DNA of 64,000 nt from Bacillus sp. V2I10 (GCF_030817055.1 NZ_JAUSYV010000001.1:1946001-2010000); one strand, 5' to 3'. Counted from the stretch's first letter, positions 16,512 through 26,167 are shown. A program made the numbers and translations. Notes: generated from the letters alone by a model not told the origin.

Positions 16512-17864
16512 ATGAGTGAAATCAAGCATGTGACAGTTACGGCATTAACAAAGTATATTAAACGGAAGTTTGATGTCGATCCCCACCTGAAGGATATCTG
16601 GGTGAAGGGTGAACTTTCGAATTTTAAAATGCACAGCCGAGGCCATATGTATTTCACATTAAAGGATGAAGGGGCGCGAATTGCAGCCGTTATGTTTGCC
16701 GGTCAAAATTCATCGCTTAAATTCAAGCCTGAAAATGGCATGAAAGTGCTGCTGCGCTGCGAAATTTCTGTTTATGAACCAAGCGGCAACTATCAGATGT
16801 ATGTGAAAGAAATGCAGCCTGACGGAATAGGAAGCCTGTATCTGGCATATGAGGAACTGAAAAAGAAACTTGAGCAAGAAGGGCTTTTCGATCAAAAGCA
16901 CAAACAGCCGATTCCTAAATATCCTTCCTCAGTTGGTGTTATTACTTCGCCAACTGGAGCAGCAATCCGGGACATATTAATTACGATCAAGCGCCGTTAT
17001 CCTTCTGCAAAAGTCATTATTCTGCCTGCCCTTGTGCAGGGAATTCATGCAGGCCCATCTGTTGTCAAAGCAATTAAAAAGGCAAATGCATTAGGCTATC
17101 TGGATGTGCTGATTGTTGGCCGCGGCGGTGGTTCCATAGAAGAATTATGGGCTTTTAATGAAGAAATGGTTGCAAGAGAGATATTCAATTCCAGTGTTCC
17201 GGTCATTTCAGCCGTCGGGCACGAAACGGATTATACAATTGCAGATTTTGTTGCAGATTTAAGGGCGCCTACTCCAACGGGAGCAGCAGAACTTGCAGTG
17301 CCGCATTTTGCAGAGCTGCTGGAGAGGACAACCAATAGGCAAACACGTTTGCTTCGTGCTATGCAGGAAAAAATTTCAGCGAAAAAAGAGCAATTGGCCT
17401 ACTACCAAAAGTCATATGCCTTCAAATATCCGAAGCAGCTGTATCAGCAAAAGGAACAGCAGCTCGATGATTTAGTAGAGTCACTGCAAAAAGAAAGCCT
17501 CAGGTCCATTGAGCTGAAAAAGGACAAATATGATCAATTAAAAAACCGGTTATACCGTCTGCATCCCCGTGAACAAATCCATCGCGAAAAAGAGAAGCAT
17601 CAGCAATTAATTAAGAAAATGACTAGAGACATGTCCGTTCTGCTGCGTCAAAAACAGACTGAATTTCAGTCAATGGCCGCAAACCTGAACGCACTGAGCC
17701 CGCTGAAAATAATGGAGCGCGGATACAGCATTGCTTATCAGGACGAAGATCTCGTGAAAAGCATCTCACAAGTCAAACCCGGTGATAAACTTCACATTCA
17801 AATGCAGGACGGGCAGGTTAATTGCCAAGTTACAGGAGTGGAGGAAAGAAAAGCTTATGAGTGA
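16512..17864 (+). CDS. xseA: Exodeoxyribonuclease VII large subunit
   Basis: 450 residues. An N-terminal OB-fold (about 1-100) binds single-stranded DNA. The catalytic domain has GVITSPTGAAIRDI, GRGGGSIEELWAFNEE and SAVGHETDYTIADFVADLRA. A long coiled coil spans about 270-395. Together with XseB it degrades single-stranded DNA to oligonucleotides. AAAGGAG precedes the start, and the 3' end overlaps xseB by 8 bases. Confidence 0.97.
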   Translation: MSEIKHVTVTALTKYIKRKFDVDPHLKDIWVKGELSNFKMHSRGHMYFTLKDEGARIAAVMFAGQNSSLKFKPENGMKVLLRCEISVYEPSGNYQMYVKEMQPDGIGSLYLAYEELKKKLEQEGLFDQKHKQPIPKYPSSVGVITSPTGAAIRDILITIKRRYPSAKVIILPALVQGIHAGPSVVKAIKKANALGYLDVLIVGRGGGSIEELWAFNEEMVAREIFNSSVPVISAVGHETDYTIADFVADLRAPTPTGAAELAVPHFAELLERTTNRQTRLLRAMQEKISAKKEQLAYYQKSYAFKYPKQLYQQKEQQLDDLVESLQKESLRSIELKKDKYDQLKNRLYRLHPREQIHREKEKHQQLIKKMTRDMSVLLRQKQTEFQSMAANLNALSPLKIMERGYSIAYQDEDLVKSISQVKPGDKLHIQMQDGQVNCQVTGVEERKAYE

Positions 17865-18090
17865 GAAAAAAGAAGCTACTTTTGAACAAGCTATGGAAGA
17901 GCTCGAACAAATAGTTGAAAAGCTTGAAGAGGGCGATGTGCCTTTAGAGAAAGCAATTGCTTATTTTCAAGACGGGATGAAGCTTTCAAAAATTTGCCAT
18001 GACAAGCTGCAGACGGTTGAAAAGCAAATGGATCAGATTCTCCGCGAGGACGGAGAGCTTGCTCCGTTTGATCTGCAGGAGGAAGAGTAA
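17857..18090 (+). CDS. xseB: Exodeoxyribonuclease VII small subunit
   Basis: 77 residues. The signature FEQAMEELEQIVEKLEEGD and the amphipathic helix pair down to VEKQMDQIL mark XseB. It coats the XseA coiled coil. ATG 17857 (GGAGG upstream, overlapping the xseA end) is chosen, because an in-frame ATG at 17782 would add residues foreign to the family. The stop TAA shares a base with the ispA start. Confidence 0.96.
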   Translation: MSEKKEATFEQAMEELEQIVEKLEEGDVPLEKAIAYFQDGMKLSKICHDKLQTVEKQMDQILREDGELAPFDLQEEE

Positions 18091-18974
18091 TGAAGCAGTC
18101 TCTAGAAGATTTTCTTTCTTCAAAAAAAGAATTAATTGAGGAAAAATTGCCTTTATACGTCAGCGGCCTTATAGCTCCTTCTTCTATAAAGGAAGCGATG
18201 ATTTATTCCCTGAGCGCCGGAGGCAAAAGGATTCGTCCAGCTCTGGTATTAGCTGTTCTGAATGCTTTTGGAAAGCGTGAAGAGATTGGTATTCCTGCTG
18301 CTTGTGCAGTGGAGATGATTCATACATATTCCCTCATTCATGATGATCTTCCCTCAATGGATGATGATGATTTGAGAAGGGGAAAACCAACAAATCATAA
18401 AGTATACGGAGAAGCGCTCGCTATTCTTTCAGGAGACGGGCTGCTGACCCACAGTTTTGGGCTTATAGCCGATCAGCAGGACATCTCTGCGGAGAAACGC
18501 CTTGCACTGATCAGTGAATTAGTAAAAGCTTCAGGCATTGAAGGAATGGTTGGCGGTCAGGTGGCAGACATGCAGGGAGAAGCAAAAAACCTGCCGCTCT
18601 CAGAATTAGAGTATATTCATGAACACAAAACGGCAAAACTATTGGCTTTTAGCATTATCGCAGGAGCAATCTTAGCTGAAGCATCCAATGATGAAATCGA
18701 CAAGCTGCGTGAGTTTGCTTATCACATTGGAATTGCTTTTCAAATTCAGGATGATATTTTAGACATTGAAGGCCAGCAATCTAAAATAGGAAAACCTGTC
18801 GGATCGGATGAAACAAATAAAAAAACAACTTATCCATCACTGCTGACTTTACAAGGTGCAAAACAGAAACTCGAAGATCACATCAGCCATGCTAAAGCCA
18901 TTTTGGCAAATATAAATATCCAATCGGGCTTACTTGAAGAATTATGCGATTTAATTGCTTCAAGAGATCATTAA
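18090..18974 (+). CDS. ispA: Polyprenyl (farnesyl) diphosphate synthase
   Basis: 294 residues, all-helical trans-prenyltransferase that builds farnesyl diphosphate from IPP and DMAPP. The first Asp-rich motif is DDLPSMDDDDLRRG, the second is QIQDDILD, and GGKRIRP binds IPP. Start overlaps xseB with AGGAGG inside that gene. The pathway partner dxs lies just downstream but behind a terminator and its own promoter. Confidence 0.95.
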   Translation: MKQSLEDFLSSKKELIEEKLPLYVSGLIAPSSIKEAMIYSLSAGGKRIRPALVLAVLNAFGKREEIGIPAACAVEMIHTYSLIHDDLPSMDDDDLRRGKPTNHKVYGEALAILSGDGLLTHSFGLIADQQDISAEKRLALISELVKASGIEGMVGGQVADMQGEAKNLPLSELEYIHEHKTAKLLAFSIIAGAILAEASNDEIDKLREFAYHIGIAFQIQDDILDIEGQQSKIGKPVGSDETNKKTTYPSLLTLQGAKQKLEDHISHAKAILANINIQSGLLEELCDLIASRDH

Positions 18975-18977
18975 TTC

Positions 18978-19007
18978 AAAAACGTGACAGCTGATTGTCA
19001 CGTTTTT
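18978..19007 (+). terminator. Terminator after ispA
   Basis: AAAAACGTGACA / TGTCACGTTTTT, a 12-base perfect stem with a 6-base loop, ending in T residues. Confidence 0.9.
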
Positions 19008-19089
19008 GGTTTTAAACGGTTTTTTTCCCTCCATTCCGTTCTTCCAACTGCATGAATATCTCTTCAATCTGTTATAGTACACCATCAAA

Positions 19090-19118
19090 TTGAGGTTTTT
19101 ATAACGGTATGTTATACT
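19090..19118 (+). promoter_or_regulatory. Extended -10 sigma-A promoter of dxs
   Basis: TTGAGG-17-TATACT with TG one base before the -10. Leader of about 155 bases to the dxs start. The rest of the 306-base ispA-dxs gap shows no gene and no riboswitch I can recognise. Confidence 0.5.
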
Positions 19119-19280
19119 TACACCATATTTTATACATATCTCTTCCAAACAGCGCGGGATATCAGGATGAATAAAGAATTTCATGAAATGCTGCAAATGT
19201 CGCCGTTATCACAGCTGTGTTAGCGGCTATTTTAAACTAAAAGAACCAAGTAGAAAATGAACTGAAAGTGAGTGATCCAT

Positions 19281-21173
19281 TTGGATCTGTTATCCATTAA
19301 AGACCCTTCATTCCTTAAAAAGCTATCAAATAATGAACTCGAACAATTGAGTGCTGAAATCCGTAAATTTTTAATTGAGAAGCTCTCTGTCAGCGGCGGG
19401 CATATCGGTCCTAACCTCGGTGTTGTTGAACTGACAATTGCTTTGCATAAAATATTTGACAGCCCAAATGATAAATTCCTGTGGGATGTCGGGCATCAAT
19501 CGTATGTTCACAAAATATTGACTGGACGGGCATGCGAATTCGATACAATCAGACAATATCAGGGTCTGTGCGGATTTCCTAAACGCAACGAAAGTGAACA
19601 CGATGTTTGGGAAACAGGACACAGTTCCACTTCTTTATCTGCAGCAATGGGAATGGCCATTGCAAGAGATTTAAAGGGAACGAAAGATCATATCGTGCCG
19701 ATTATCGGGGACGGCGCCCTGACCGGCGGAATGGCTCTCGAAGCGCTTAATCATATCGGACATGAACAAAAAGATATGATTATTATTTTAAATGATAATG
19801 AGATGTCTATCGCACCAAATGTCGGTGCTCTTCATAATGTGCTTGGAAAATTAAGAACTGCCGGCAAATATCAATGGGTTAAAGATGAGCTTGAATATAT
19901 TCTCAAGAAAATCCCTGCAGTTGGCGGAAAGCTTGCAGCTACTGCCGAGCGAGTAAAAGACAGCTTAAAATATATGCTTGTTTCAGGCATCTTTTTCGAG
20001 GAGCTTGGTATTACATATCTTGGTCCTGTGGATGGACATAATTATGATGATCTTTTTGAAAATCTGCAGTATGCTAAGAAAACAAAAGGACCTGTACTTT
20101 TGCATGTCATCACAAAAAAAGGCAAGGGTTACCAGCCTGCAGAAACAGATAAAATTGGAACATGGCATGGAACTGGCCCATATAAGATTGAAACGGGCGA
20201 TTTTGTAAAGGGTGAAACAGCAGGTCCTGCATGGAGCAGTCTTGTCAGTGAGACAGTTAGAAGAATGGCGCGGGAAGACGATCGTATCGTTGCAATTACA
20301 CCGGCTATGCCCGTCGGTTCGAAGCTTGAGGGCTTTGCAAGCGAGTTTCCTGACCGAATGTTTGACGTAGGAATAGCAGAACAGCATGCAACAACTGTAG
20401 CTGCAGGTCTTGCAACACAAGATATGAAACCGTTTTTGGCCATTTATTCAACCTTCCTTCAGCGTGCTTACGATCAGGTTGTTCATGATATTTGCCGTCA
20501 AAATCTGAATGTATTCATAGGAATTGACCGATCGGGATTAGTCGGTGCTGATGGAGAGACGCATCAGGGTGTTTTTGACATCGCGTTCTTGAGACATTTG
20601 CCGAACATGGTAGTCATGATGCCTAAAGATGAAAATGAAGGACAGCATTTAGTCTATACCGCGCTGAAATACAATGATGGGCCAATAGCGCTTCGTTATC
20701 CGAGAGGAAATGGAATTGGCGTGAAAATGGATGATGAGTTAAAAGAAATTCCTATTGGAACTTGGGAAGTAATCAGAGAGGGTACAGATGCTGTTATTCT
20801 GACATTCGGCACCACTATTGAAATGGCTATGCAGGCTGCAGAAAGCCTGGCGGAAAAAGACATTTCAGTCCGTGTTGTCAATGCAAGGTTTATCAAACCA
20901 CTTGATTATGCCATGCTTTCACAGATCTTTTCTGAAAAATTGCCGGTGCTGACAATCGAAGAGGCTGTTCTGCAAGGTGGATTTGGAAGTGCAGTGCTTG
21001 AGTTTGCTCAAGAGCAAGGCCATTCAGATGCCGTTATAGACCGAATGGGCATTCCTGACCGTTTCATTGAACATGGCAGCGTAAGTAAACTGCTGGATGA
21101 AATAGGTTTAACAGCTGCTCACGCAGAGAGACGGATATTAAGCATATCAAAAGCGAAAGAGAAAAGGGTTTAG
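19281..21173 (+). CDS. dxs: 1-deoxy-D-xylulose-5-phosphate synthase
   Basis: 630 residues. Thiamine diphosphate enzyme joining pyruvate and glyceraldehyde 3-phosphate, the first step of the MEP isoprenoid pathway. The TPP-binding motif runs GDGALTGGMALEALNH to ILNDNEMSI. The transketolase pyrimidine domain has DVGIAEQHA and GIDRSGLVGADG. TTG 19281 is chosen: the protein then starts LDLLSIKDPSFLK as in homologues, with AAAGTGAGTGAT upstream. GTG at 19272 would overlap that site. tlyA starts 3 bases after the stop. Confidence 0.97.
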   Translation: MDLLSIKDPSFLKKLSNNELEQLSAEIRKFLIEKLSVSGGHIGPNLGVVELTIALHKIFDSPNDKFLWDVGHQSYVHKILTGRACEFDTIRQYQGLCGFPKRNESEHDVWETGHSSTSLSAAMGMAIARDLKGTKDHIVPIIGDGALTGGMALEALNHIGHEQKDMIIILNDNEMSIAPNVGALHNVLGKLRTAGKYQWVKDELEYILKKIPAVGGKLAATAERVKDSLKYMLVSGIFFEELGITYLGPVDGHNYDDLFENLQYAKKTKGPVLLHVITKKGKGYQPAETDKIGTWHGTGPYKIETGDFVKGETAGPAWSSLVSETVRRMAREDDRIVAITPAMPVGSKLEGFASEFPDRMFDVGIAEQHATTVAAGLATQDMKPFLAIYSTFLQRAYDQVVHDICRQNLNVFIGIDRSGLVGADGETHQGVFDIAFLRHLPNMVVMMPKDENEGQHLVYTALKYNDGPIALRYPRGNGIGVKMDDELKEIPIGTWEVIREGTDAVILTFGTTIEMAMQAAESLAEKDISVRVVNARFIKPLDYAMLSQIFSEKLPVLTIEEAVLQGGFGSAVLEFAQEQGHSDAVIDRMGIPDRFIEHGSVSKLLDEIGLTAAHAERRILSISKAKEKRV

Positions 21174-21176
21174 TGA

Positions 21177-22019
21177 ATGAGTTCGAAAAAAGAAAGAATT
21201 GATATTCTCCTCGTTGAAAGAGGGCTGATTGAAACGAGAGAGAAAGCTAAGCGCGCCATTATGGCAGGACTTGTTTATGCAAATGAAGAAAGAGTTGAAA
21301 AGCCGGGCGAGAAAGTGGATCCGGCCCTGAACCTTACCATTAAGGGCAATATGCTGCCGTATGTAAGCCGGGGCGGATTGAAGCTTGAAAAAGCATTAAA
21401 GGAATTTGATCTTACCGTAGAAAATAAAATTCTCCTTGATATTGGATCTTCAACTGGCGGATTTACAGATTGTGCCCTGCAAAATGGGGCCAAGCTGTCA
21501 TATGCCCTTGATGTTGGCTATAATCAGCTTGCGTGGAAACTTCGTCAGGATGAACGGGTAGTTGTGATGGAACGGACAAATTTCAGATATTCCACTCCTG
21601 CTGATTTTACGGAAGGGCTGCCTGAAATAGCTTCCATAGATGTTTCGTTTATCTCTCTGAAATTAATTTTGCCTGCACTTAAAAAAATTCTTATTGCCGG
21701 CGGTGACTGCATCGCTCTTGTTAAACCTCAGTTTGAAGCAGGAAGGGAACTGGTGGGCAAGAAAGGGATTGTCAGAGAACCAAAAACGCATAGACTGGTT
21801 TTGGAATATATTACTGATTTTGCGTTAAAAGAAGGATATGACTGCTGTAACCTGTCTTTTTCTCCAATAACAGGAGGAGACGGCAACATTGAATTCCTGC
21901 TGCATCTGCGCTGGAATGGATCAGACGAGTCTGGGACAATGAGGCTGCCAAATACAATCGACAGTGTAGTTGAAAAAGCCCATGATGAACTAAAGAGCAA
22001 AAAATCGGAACAGGAATAA
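21177..22019 (+). CDS. yqxC: TlyA-type rRNA 2'-O-methyltransferase (YqxC)
   Basis: 280 residues. N-terminal S4 RNA-binding domain (about 6-66) with RIDILLVERGLIETREKAKR, then an FtsJ-like SAM-dependent methyltransferase domain with DIGSSTGGFTDCAL (SAM site) and LVKPQFEAGRE. Members are annotated TlyA/hemolysin A and methylate ribosomal RNA in mycobacteria. The exact target here is not known. Tight spacing to dxs implies one transcript. Confidence 0.93.
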   Translation: MSSKKERIDILLVERGLIETREKAKRAIMAGLVYANEERVEKPGEKVDPALNLTIKGNMLPYVSRGGLKLEKALKEFDLTVENKILLDIGSSTGGFTDCALQNGAKLSYALDVGYNQLAWKLRQDERVVVMERTNFRYSTPADFTEGLPEIASIDVSFISLKLILPALKKILIAGGDCIALVKPQFEAGRELVGKKGIVREPKTHRLVLEYITDFALKEGYDCCNLSFSPITGGDGNIEFLLHLRWNGSDESGTMRLPNTIDSVVEKAHDELKSKKSEQE

Positions 22020-22047
22020 TAGAGCAGCTATTATTCCTGTTTGTTTT
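22011..22047 (+). terminator. Terminator after yqxC
   Basis: CAGGAATAATAG / CTATTATTCCTG, a 12-base perfect stem with loop AGCAG, then a T-rich tail. The yqxC stop codon is inside the left arm. Confidence 0.85.
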
Positions 22048-22146
22048 GATTAAAATAAGAACACACACTTCGACAAAAACGTGTACTTTTTTGCAGATAT
22101 CATATAACATATTCAGTATAAACATACAGATAACAAGGGGTGCCTA

Positions 22147-22596
22147 ATGAATAAAGGTCAAAGACACATAAAAATCCGCGAGCTGATTACTCATAATGAA
22201 GTTGAAACTCAGGATGAGTTAGTGGACATGCTTAAGGAAGCTGCCTTCAACGTGACACAGGCCACTGTTTCAAGGGATATAAAAGAGCTTCATCTAGTTA
22301 AAGTGCCTATGCTAGACGGAAGATACAAATACAGCCTTCCGGCAGATCAGCGTTTTAATCCGCTGCAAAAGCTGAAGCGGGCTTTAATGGATGCCTTCGT
22401 AAAAATTGATTCAGCAGGGCATAACATTGTCATGAAAACATTGCCGGGCAACGCAAACGCCATTGGGGCATTAATTGATAATCTTGATTGGAATGAGATC
22501 TTGGGCACCATATGCGGAGATGATACGATTCTCATCATTTGCCGTTCGCCAGAGGATACTGCGACTATTTCCAAGCGTTTTCTAGATATGCTGTAA
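22147..22596 (+). CDS. argR: Arginine repressor ArgR/AhrC
   Basis: 149 residues. N-terminal winged helix (about 1-70) with TQATVSRDIKELHLVKVP. C-terminal hexamerisation and arginine-binding domain with GNANAIGALIDNLDWNEILGTICGDDT. It represses arginine biosynthesis and activates catabolism. Candidate target sites occur upstream of artP in this window. The place between yqxC and recN is as in B. subtilis ahrC. Confidence 0.97.
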   Translation: MNKGQRHIKIRELITHNEVETQDELVDMLKEAAFNVTQATVSRDIKELHLVKVPMLDGRYKYSLPADQRFNPLQKLKRALMDAFVKIDSAGHNIVMKTLPGNANAIGALIDNLDWNEILGTICGDDTILIICRSPEDTATISKRFLDML

Positions 22597-22627
22597 TAAT
22601 GGAACATTTGAGGGGGGATCCGGCGCT

Positions 22628-24352
22628 GTGTTAGCGGAACTTTCAATAAAAAACTTTGCAATCATTGAATCATTGACTGTCTCCTTTGAGAAAGGGCTGA
22701 CAGTACTTACTGGAGAAACCGGAGCAGGGAAATCAATTATCATTGATGCCGTCCATTTACTTGTCGGCGGAAGAGGCTCATCTGAATTTGTTCGTTACGG
22801 GGAGAAACGTGCTGAGTTGGAGGGTCTTTTTTTACTTGATGATGAAAAACATCCATGTATAGACAGATGCAATGATTTTGGAATCGACACCAGCGACGGC
22901 ATGATTGTTTTAAGACGCGACATTTCATCCTCGGGAAAAAGCATCTGCCGTATTAACGGGAAGCTTGTAACCATTGGAATTCTTAGGGAAATCGGACAAA
23001 TGATTATTGATATTCATGGACAGCATGATAATCAGGAGCTTATGAACGAAGAAAATCACTGGAAGCTCCTCGATCAGTTCGGCTCCGGAAAAATTAATCA
23101 TGCTCTTGCTTCATACAGAGAAATTTACAATACATATGCTAAGCTCGTAAAAAAAATAAAACAGCTGTCTGAAAATGAACAGGAAATGGCCCACAGGCTT
23201 GACTTAATTCAATTTCAGCTTGAAGAAATAGAAAAGGCAGATTTGAAAATCAAAGAAGATGAGAGGCTTATGGAGGAAAAAAGCCAAATATCCAACTTTG
23301 AAAAAATATTTGAATCACTTCAAAACAGCTATAATGCTTTGCACGGCGAACAAAGAGGGCTCGATTATATTGGACATTCCATGAGTCAATTAGAAGAGGT
23401 ATCAGCTATTAATGACTCGCTGAAAGAAATGTCCGAAACCATTTCGAACTGCTATTACATGCTTGAGGATTTATCCTTTCAGATTCGAAATGAGCTCGAT
23501 CAATTGGAATTTGATCCGGAGCGTTTGAATGAAATTGAAACACGACTTGGCGAAATTACGCATCTCAAAAGAAAATACGGACAGGATGTTGAAGAAATCC
23601 TTGAATATGCAGCTGCAATTGAAGAGGAAATCGATACGATCCAAAACCGAGACAGTCATTTGTTCAAGCTGAAAAATGAGTTAGACAGCCTTGTGAAAGA
23701 TCTTATCGTTGAAGCAAAAAACGTGACAGCCGTCCGGAAAAAAAGTGCCGCCGAGCTGACGAAGCAAATTCAGCGGGAGCTGAAAGAATTATATATGGAA
23801 AAAACAAAATTTGAAGTTGTTTTCGGCGTTAGGGAAGGTAGCAAGGATGCTCCTCAAATCGATGGTGTCCCTGCAAAATTTGGTGAAAATGGTGTGGATG
23901 AAACGGAATTTTACTTATCGACAAATCCTGGAGAACCATTAAAGCCGCTTTCTAAAATTGCTTCGGGCGGAGAGCTTTCAAGAATCATGCTTGCAATGAA
24001 AAGCATCTTTTCAAAGCATCAGGGGGTCACCTCGATTATTTTTGATGAAGTGGACACAGGTGTCAGCGGCCGTGTTGCCCAGGCAATTGCAGAAAAAATC
24101 TATAAAGTTTCTGTCGGTTCGCAAGTACTTTGTATTACACATCTTCCGCAAGTTGCTGCAATGGCCGATACACACCTTTTCATTTCAAAAGAAACGGTTA
24201 AAGGAAGAACCAAAACAAGCGTAAAACCTCTTTTGGAAGAGGAAAAAATAAAGGAAGTCGGCAGGATGATTGCCGGCGTTGAAGTAACGGATTTAACAAA
24301 ACAGCATGCAAAAGAACTGCTCGCTCTTGCTGATGCGGTCAAGAGCCTGTAA
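22628..24352 (+). CDS. recN: DNA repair protein RecN
   Basis: 574 residues, SMC-like ATPase for double-strand break repair. Walker A GETGAGKS is in the first 40 residues, a coiled coil spans about 155-385, and the C-terminal signature LSKIASGGELSRIMLAMK precedes the D-loop IIFDEVDTGVSGR. GTG start 22628 with GAGGGGGG about 8 bases upstream. Terminator follows at once. Confidence 0.97.
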   Translation: MLAELSIKNFAIIESLTVSFEKGLTVLTGETGAGKSIIIDAVHLLVGGRGSSEFVRYGEKRAELEGLFLLDDEKHPCIDRCNDFGIDTSDGMIVLRRDISSSGKSICRINGKLVTIGILREIGQMIIDIHGQHDNQELMNEENHWKLLDQFGSGKINHALASYREIYNTYAKLVKKIKQLSENEQEMAHRLDLIQFQLEEIEKADLKIKEDERLMEEKSQISNFEKIFESLQNSYNALHGEQRGLDYIGHSMSQLEEVSAINDSLKEMSETISNCYYMLEDLSFQIRNELDQLEFDPERLNEIETRLGEITHLKRKYGQDVEEILEYAAAIEEEIDTIQNRDSHLFKLKNELDSLVKDLIVEAKNVTAVRKKSAAELTKQIQRELKELYMEKTKFEVVFGVREGSKDAPQIDGVPAKFGENGVDETEFYLSTNPGEPLKPLSKIASGGELSRIMLAMKSIFSKHQGVTSIIFDEVDTGVSGRVAQAIAEKIYKVSVGSQVLCITHLPQVAAMADTHLFISKETVKGRTKTSVKPLLEEEKIKEVGRMIAGVEVTDLTKQHAKELLALADAVKSL

Positions 24353-24382
24353 ATACTGCCATCATCGGCAGTATTTTTTTTT
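24352..24382 (+). terminator. Terminator of recN
   Basis: AATACTGCC / GGCAGTATT, 9-base stem, followed by a run of nine T residues. Confidence 0.9.
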
Positions 24383-24575
24383 GTCGGCTATACAGACCGG
24401 ATTTATTCGGATGAAGGATTCAATCCCTTCCGCTTTTATGGGCATTAAGCACGTTATACGTCAAATCAGCAACATTTTCTTTTTATATCAGTTATAAATG
24501 CGCCTTCAGAAGGCAAAATTAATGAATGTAGCCAATGTATTGGTGTGGTGTCAGGAGCGAGGAGAGTGTGTATAT

Positions 24576-25865
24576 TTGAGCTTTGATAAAATTAGAAAAA
24601 TAATTGGTTGTATTCTCCTTGTTTCTTTAATGAGTTTAGGATTTGTAAAACCTGTTAAAGAATACATTCAATTGCCAAATTCTTTAACCGTATTTGTAAA
24701 TCAGCAATTATCAATGGAAACATCTCTGCAGGCTGGTGCTAACACGGGCGATTCAGAACATGTTTTTTCTATTAAAACTGGCGCTGAATCCCTTCAGATT
24801 GAAGGCAAGCAAAGCGGAGTTGGTGAAATAGTATTTGATCTAGCCGGAATTCCGATTAAAAAAGTGAATGTAAAAGTGCTTGAAGATTTTAAAATCATAC
24901 CAGGCGGCCAATCAATCGGTGTAAAACTGAATACGCTTGGTGTTCTGGTTGTAGGTCATCATCAAATTAAAACAGCCGAAGGTAAAAAATCACCTGGCGA
25001 AATTGCAGGTGTTCAAGTCGGAGATATAATTAAAAAGATAAATGGCTCTACAGTTGAAAACATGAGTGATGTAACACCTTTTATTCAGGATGCTGGAAAA
25101 ACAGGCAAGCCTTTGGATTTAGTCATATCAAGAGAAAATAAAGAAATTGAAACGAAATTAGTTCCTCTTAAAGATGAAAATGAACGTGCGTATCGAATTG
25201 GTTTATATATACGTGACTCTGCAGCCGGAATTGGGACCATGACTTTTTATGATCCTAATTCAAAAAAATATGGGGCTCTAGGCCATGTGATTTCCGATAT
25301 GGATACGAAAAAGCCGATAGTCGTTCAGGATGGCCAAGTTGTAAGATCAACAGTGACCTCGATTGAAAAAGGAAGCAACGGAAATCCAGGTGAAAAACTG
25401 GCAAGGTTTTCAAGCGACCGTCAAGTGATCGGAAATATTACCCGCAACAGCCCATTCGGAATATTTGGCAAGCTGAATGAGGATATGTCAAATGGTCTTT
25501 ATGATAAGCCGATGCCAATCGCTTTATCCAACGAAGTAAAGGAAGGTCCAGCTCACATTTTGACGGTTGTCGATCAGGACAAAGTGGAAGAATTTGATGT
25601 GGAAATTGTCAGTTCAACACCTCAAAAGTTTCCTGCTATAAAAGGGATGGTTATAAAGATTACCGATCCGACGCTTTTAGCGAAATCAGGCGGAATTGTT
25701 CAAGGGATGAGCGGCAGCCCGATTATTCAAAATGGAAAAGTGATAGGAGCCGTCACACATGTATTTGTAAATGACCCAACTTCAGGTTATGGCGTTCATA
25801 TCGAGTGGATGCTGAGCGAGGCGGGCATTGATATTTATCATAAAGATACAAAAAAAGCGAGCTGA
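24576..25865 (+). CDS. spoIVB: SpoIVB serine peptidase
   Basis: 429 residues. A forespore-secreted peptidase that starts the cleavage cascade activating pro-sigma-K. A membrane or signal segment (about 8-25) is followed by a PDZ domain (about 100-175; KSPGEIAGVQVGDIIKKING) and an SA-type serine peptidase domain. Catalytic His is in ALGHVISDMDTKKP and Ser in IVQGMSGSPIIQNGK. TTG 24576 gives MSFDKIRKIIG as in homologues. The longer in-frame start at ATG 24498 adds 26 atypical residues, so the exact start is somewhat uncertain. Confidence 0.93.
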   Translation: MSFDKIRKIIGCILLVSLMSLGFVKPVKEYIQLPNSLTVFVNQQLSMETSLQAGANTGDSEHVFSIKTGAESLQIEGKQSGVGEIVFDLAGIPIKKVNVKVLEDFKIIPGGQSIGVKLNTLGVLVVGHHQIKTAEGKKSPGEIAGVQVGDIIKKINGSTVENMSDVTPFIQDAGKTGKPLDLVISRENKEIETKLVPLKDENERAYRIGLYIRDSAAGIGTMTFYDPNSKKYGALGHVISDMDTKKPIVVQDGQVVRSTVTSIEKGSNGNPGEKLARFSSDRQVIGNITRNSPFGIFGKLNEDMSNGLYDKPMPIALSNEVKEGPAHILTVVDQDKVEEFDVEIVSSTPQKFPAIKGMVIKITDPTLLAKSGGIVQGMSGSPIIQNGKVIGAVTHVFVNDPTSGYGVHIEWMLSEAGIDIYHKDTKKAS

Positions 25866-25870
25866 TGAAT

Positions 25871-25908
25871 TAGCTGTTGAGACAAGTTTCTTAACAGCTA
25901 TTTTTTTG
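25871..25908 (+). terminator. Terminator of spoIVB
   Basis: TAGCTGTT / AACAGCTA stem, extended inward by four further pairs including one G-U, then seven T residues. Confidence 0.8.
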
Positions 25909-25952
25909 GCTTTATTTATCGTTCATAATTAGGTAAAATAAATGAAAGAAGA

Positions 25953-25962
25953 TTTTTCGACA
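25953..25962 (-). promoter_or_regulatory. Spo0A box upstream of spo0A
   Basis: Minus strand reads TGTCGAAAAA, an exact 0A core TGTCGAA. The first of three such sites in the 302-base spoIVB-spo0A gap. Confidence 0.65.
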
Positions 25963-25999
25963 AAACTGTTTAACCTTGGAAATGTAAAATAGCGCAAAA

Positions 26000-26007
26000 C
26001 GTCGAAA
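26000..26007 (+). promoter_or_regulatory. Spo0A box, one mismatch
   Basis: CGTCGAAA differs from TGTCGAAA only at the first base. Confidence 0.45.
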
Positions 26008-26069
26008 TCGTGAGGGAATTGAAGAAAAATTTAGATATTTCATTTTTTTGGTATTTTTCAAAAAAAATA

Positions 26070-26096
26070 AGAGGAATTTTTGTTGCATTGTCGAAA
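26070..26096 (+). promoter_or_regulatory. Sigma-H promoter (Ps) of spo0A
   Basis: AGAGGAATT matches the sigma-H -35 RnAGGAWWW exactly. After 11 bases comes GTCGAAA, close to RnnGAAT. The spo0A sporulation promoter of B. subtilis is sigma-H dependent, which supports the call. Confidence 0.6.
26089..26096 (+). promoter_or_regulatory. Spo0A box overlapping the sigma-H -10
   Basis: TGTCGAAA, an exact 0A box, lies directly over the -10 element of the sigma-H promoter, a position suited to feedback control. Confidence 0.65.
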
Positions 26097-26167
26097 TTCT
26101 CATTTAGAATGATGTATAGAGATACTATCGATTTAAGCGGGAAATGAAGACTGAGGAGGAAGCTTAA

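Noticed and set aside
18960..19196. 78-residue minus-strand frame between ispA and dxs
   Set aside because: It lies across the ispA terminator and the dxs promoter, with no ribosome binding site and odd composition.
24306..24497. 63-residue frame between recN and spoIVB
   Set aside because: It starts inside recN, crosses the recN terminator and has no ribosome binding site.
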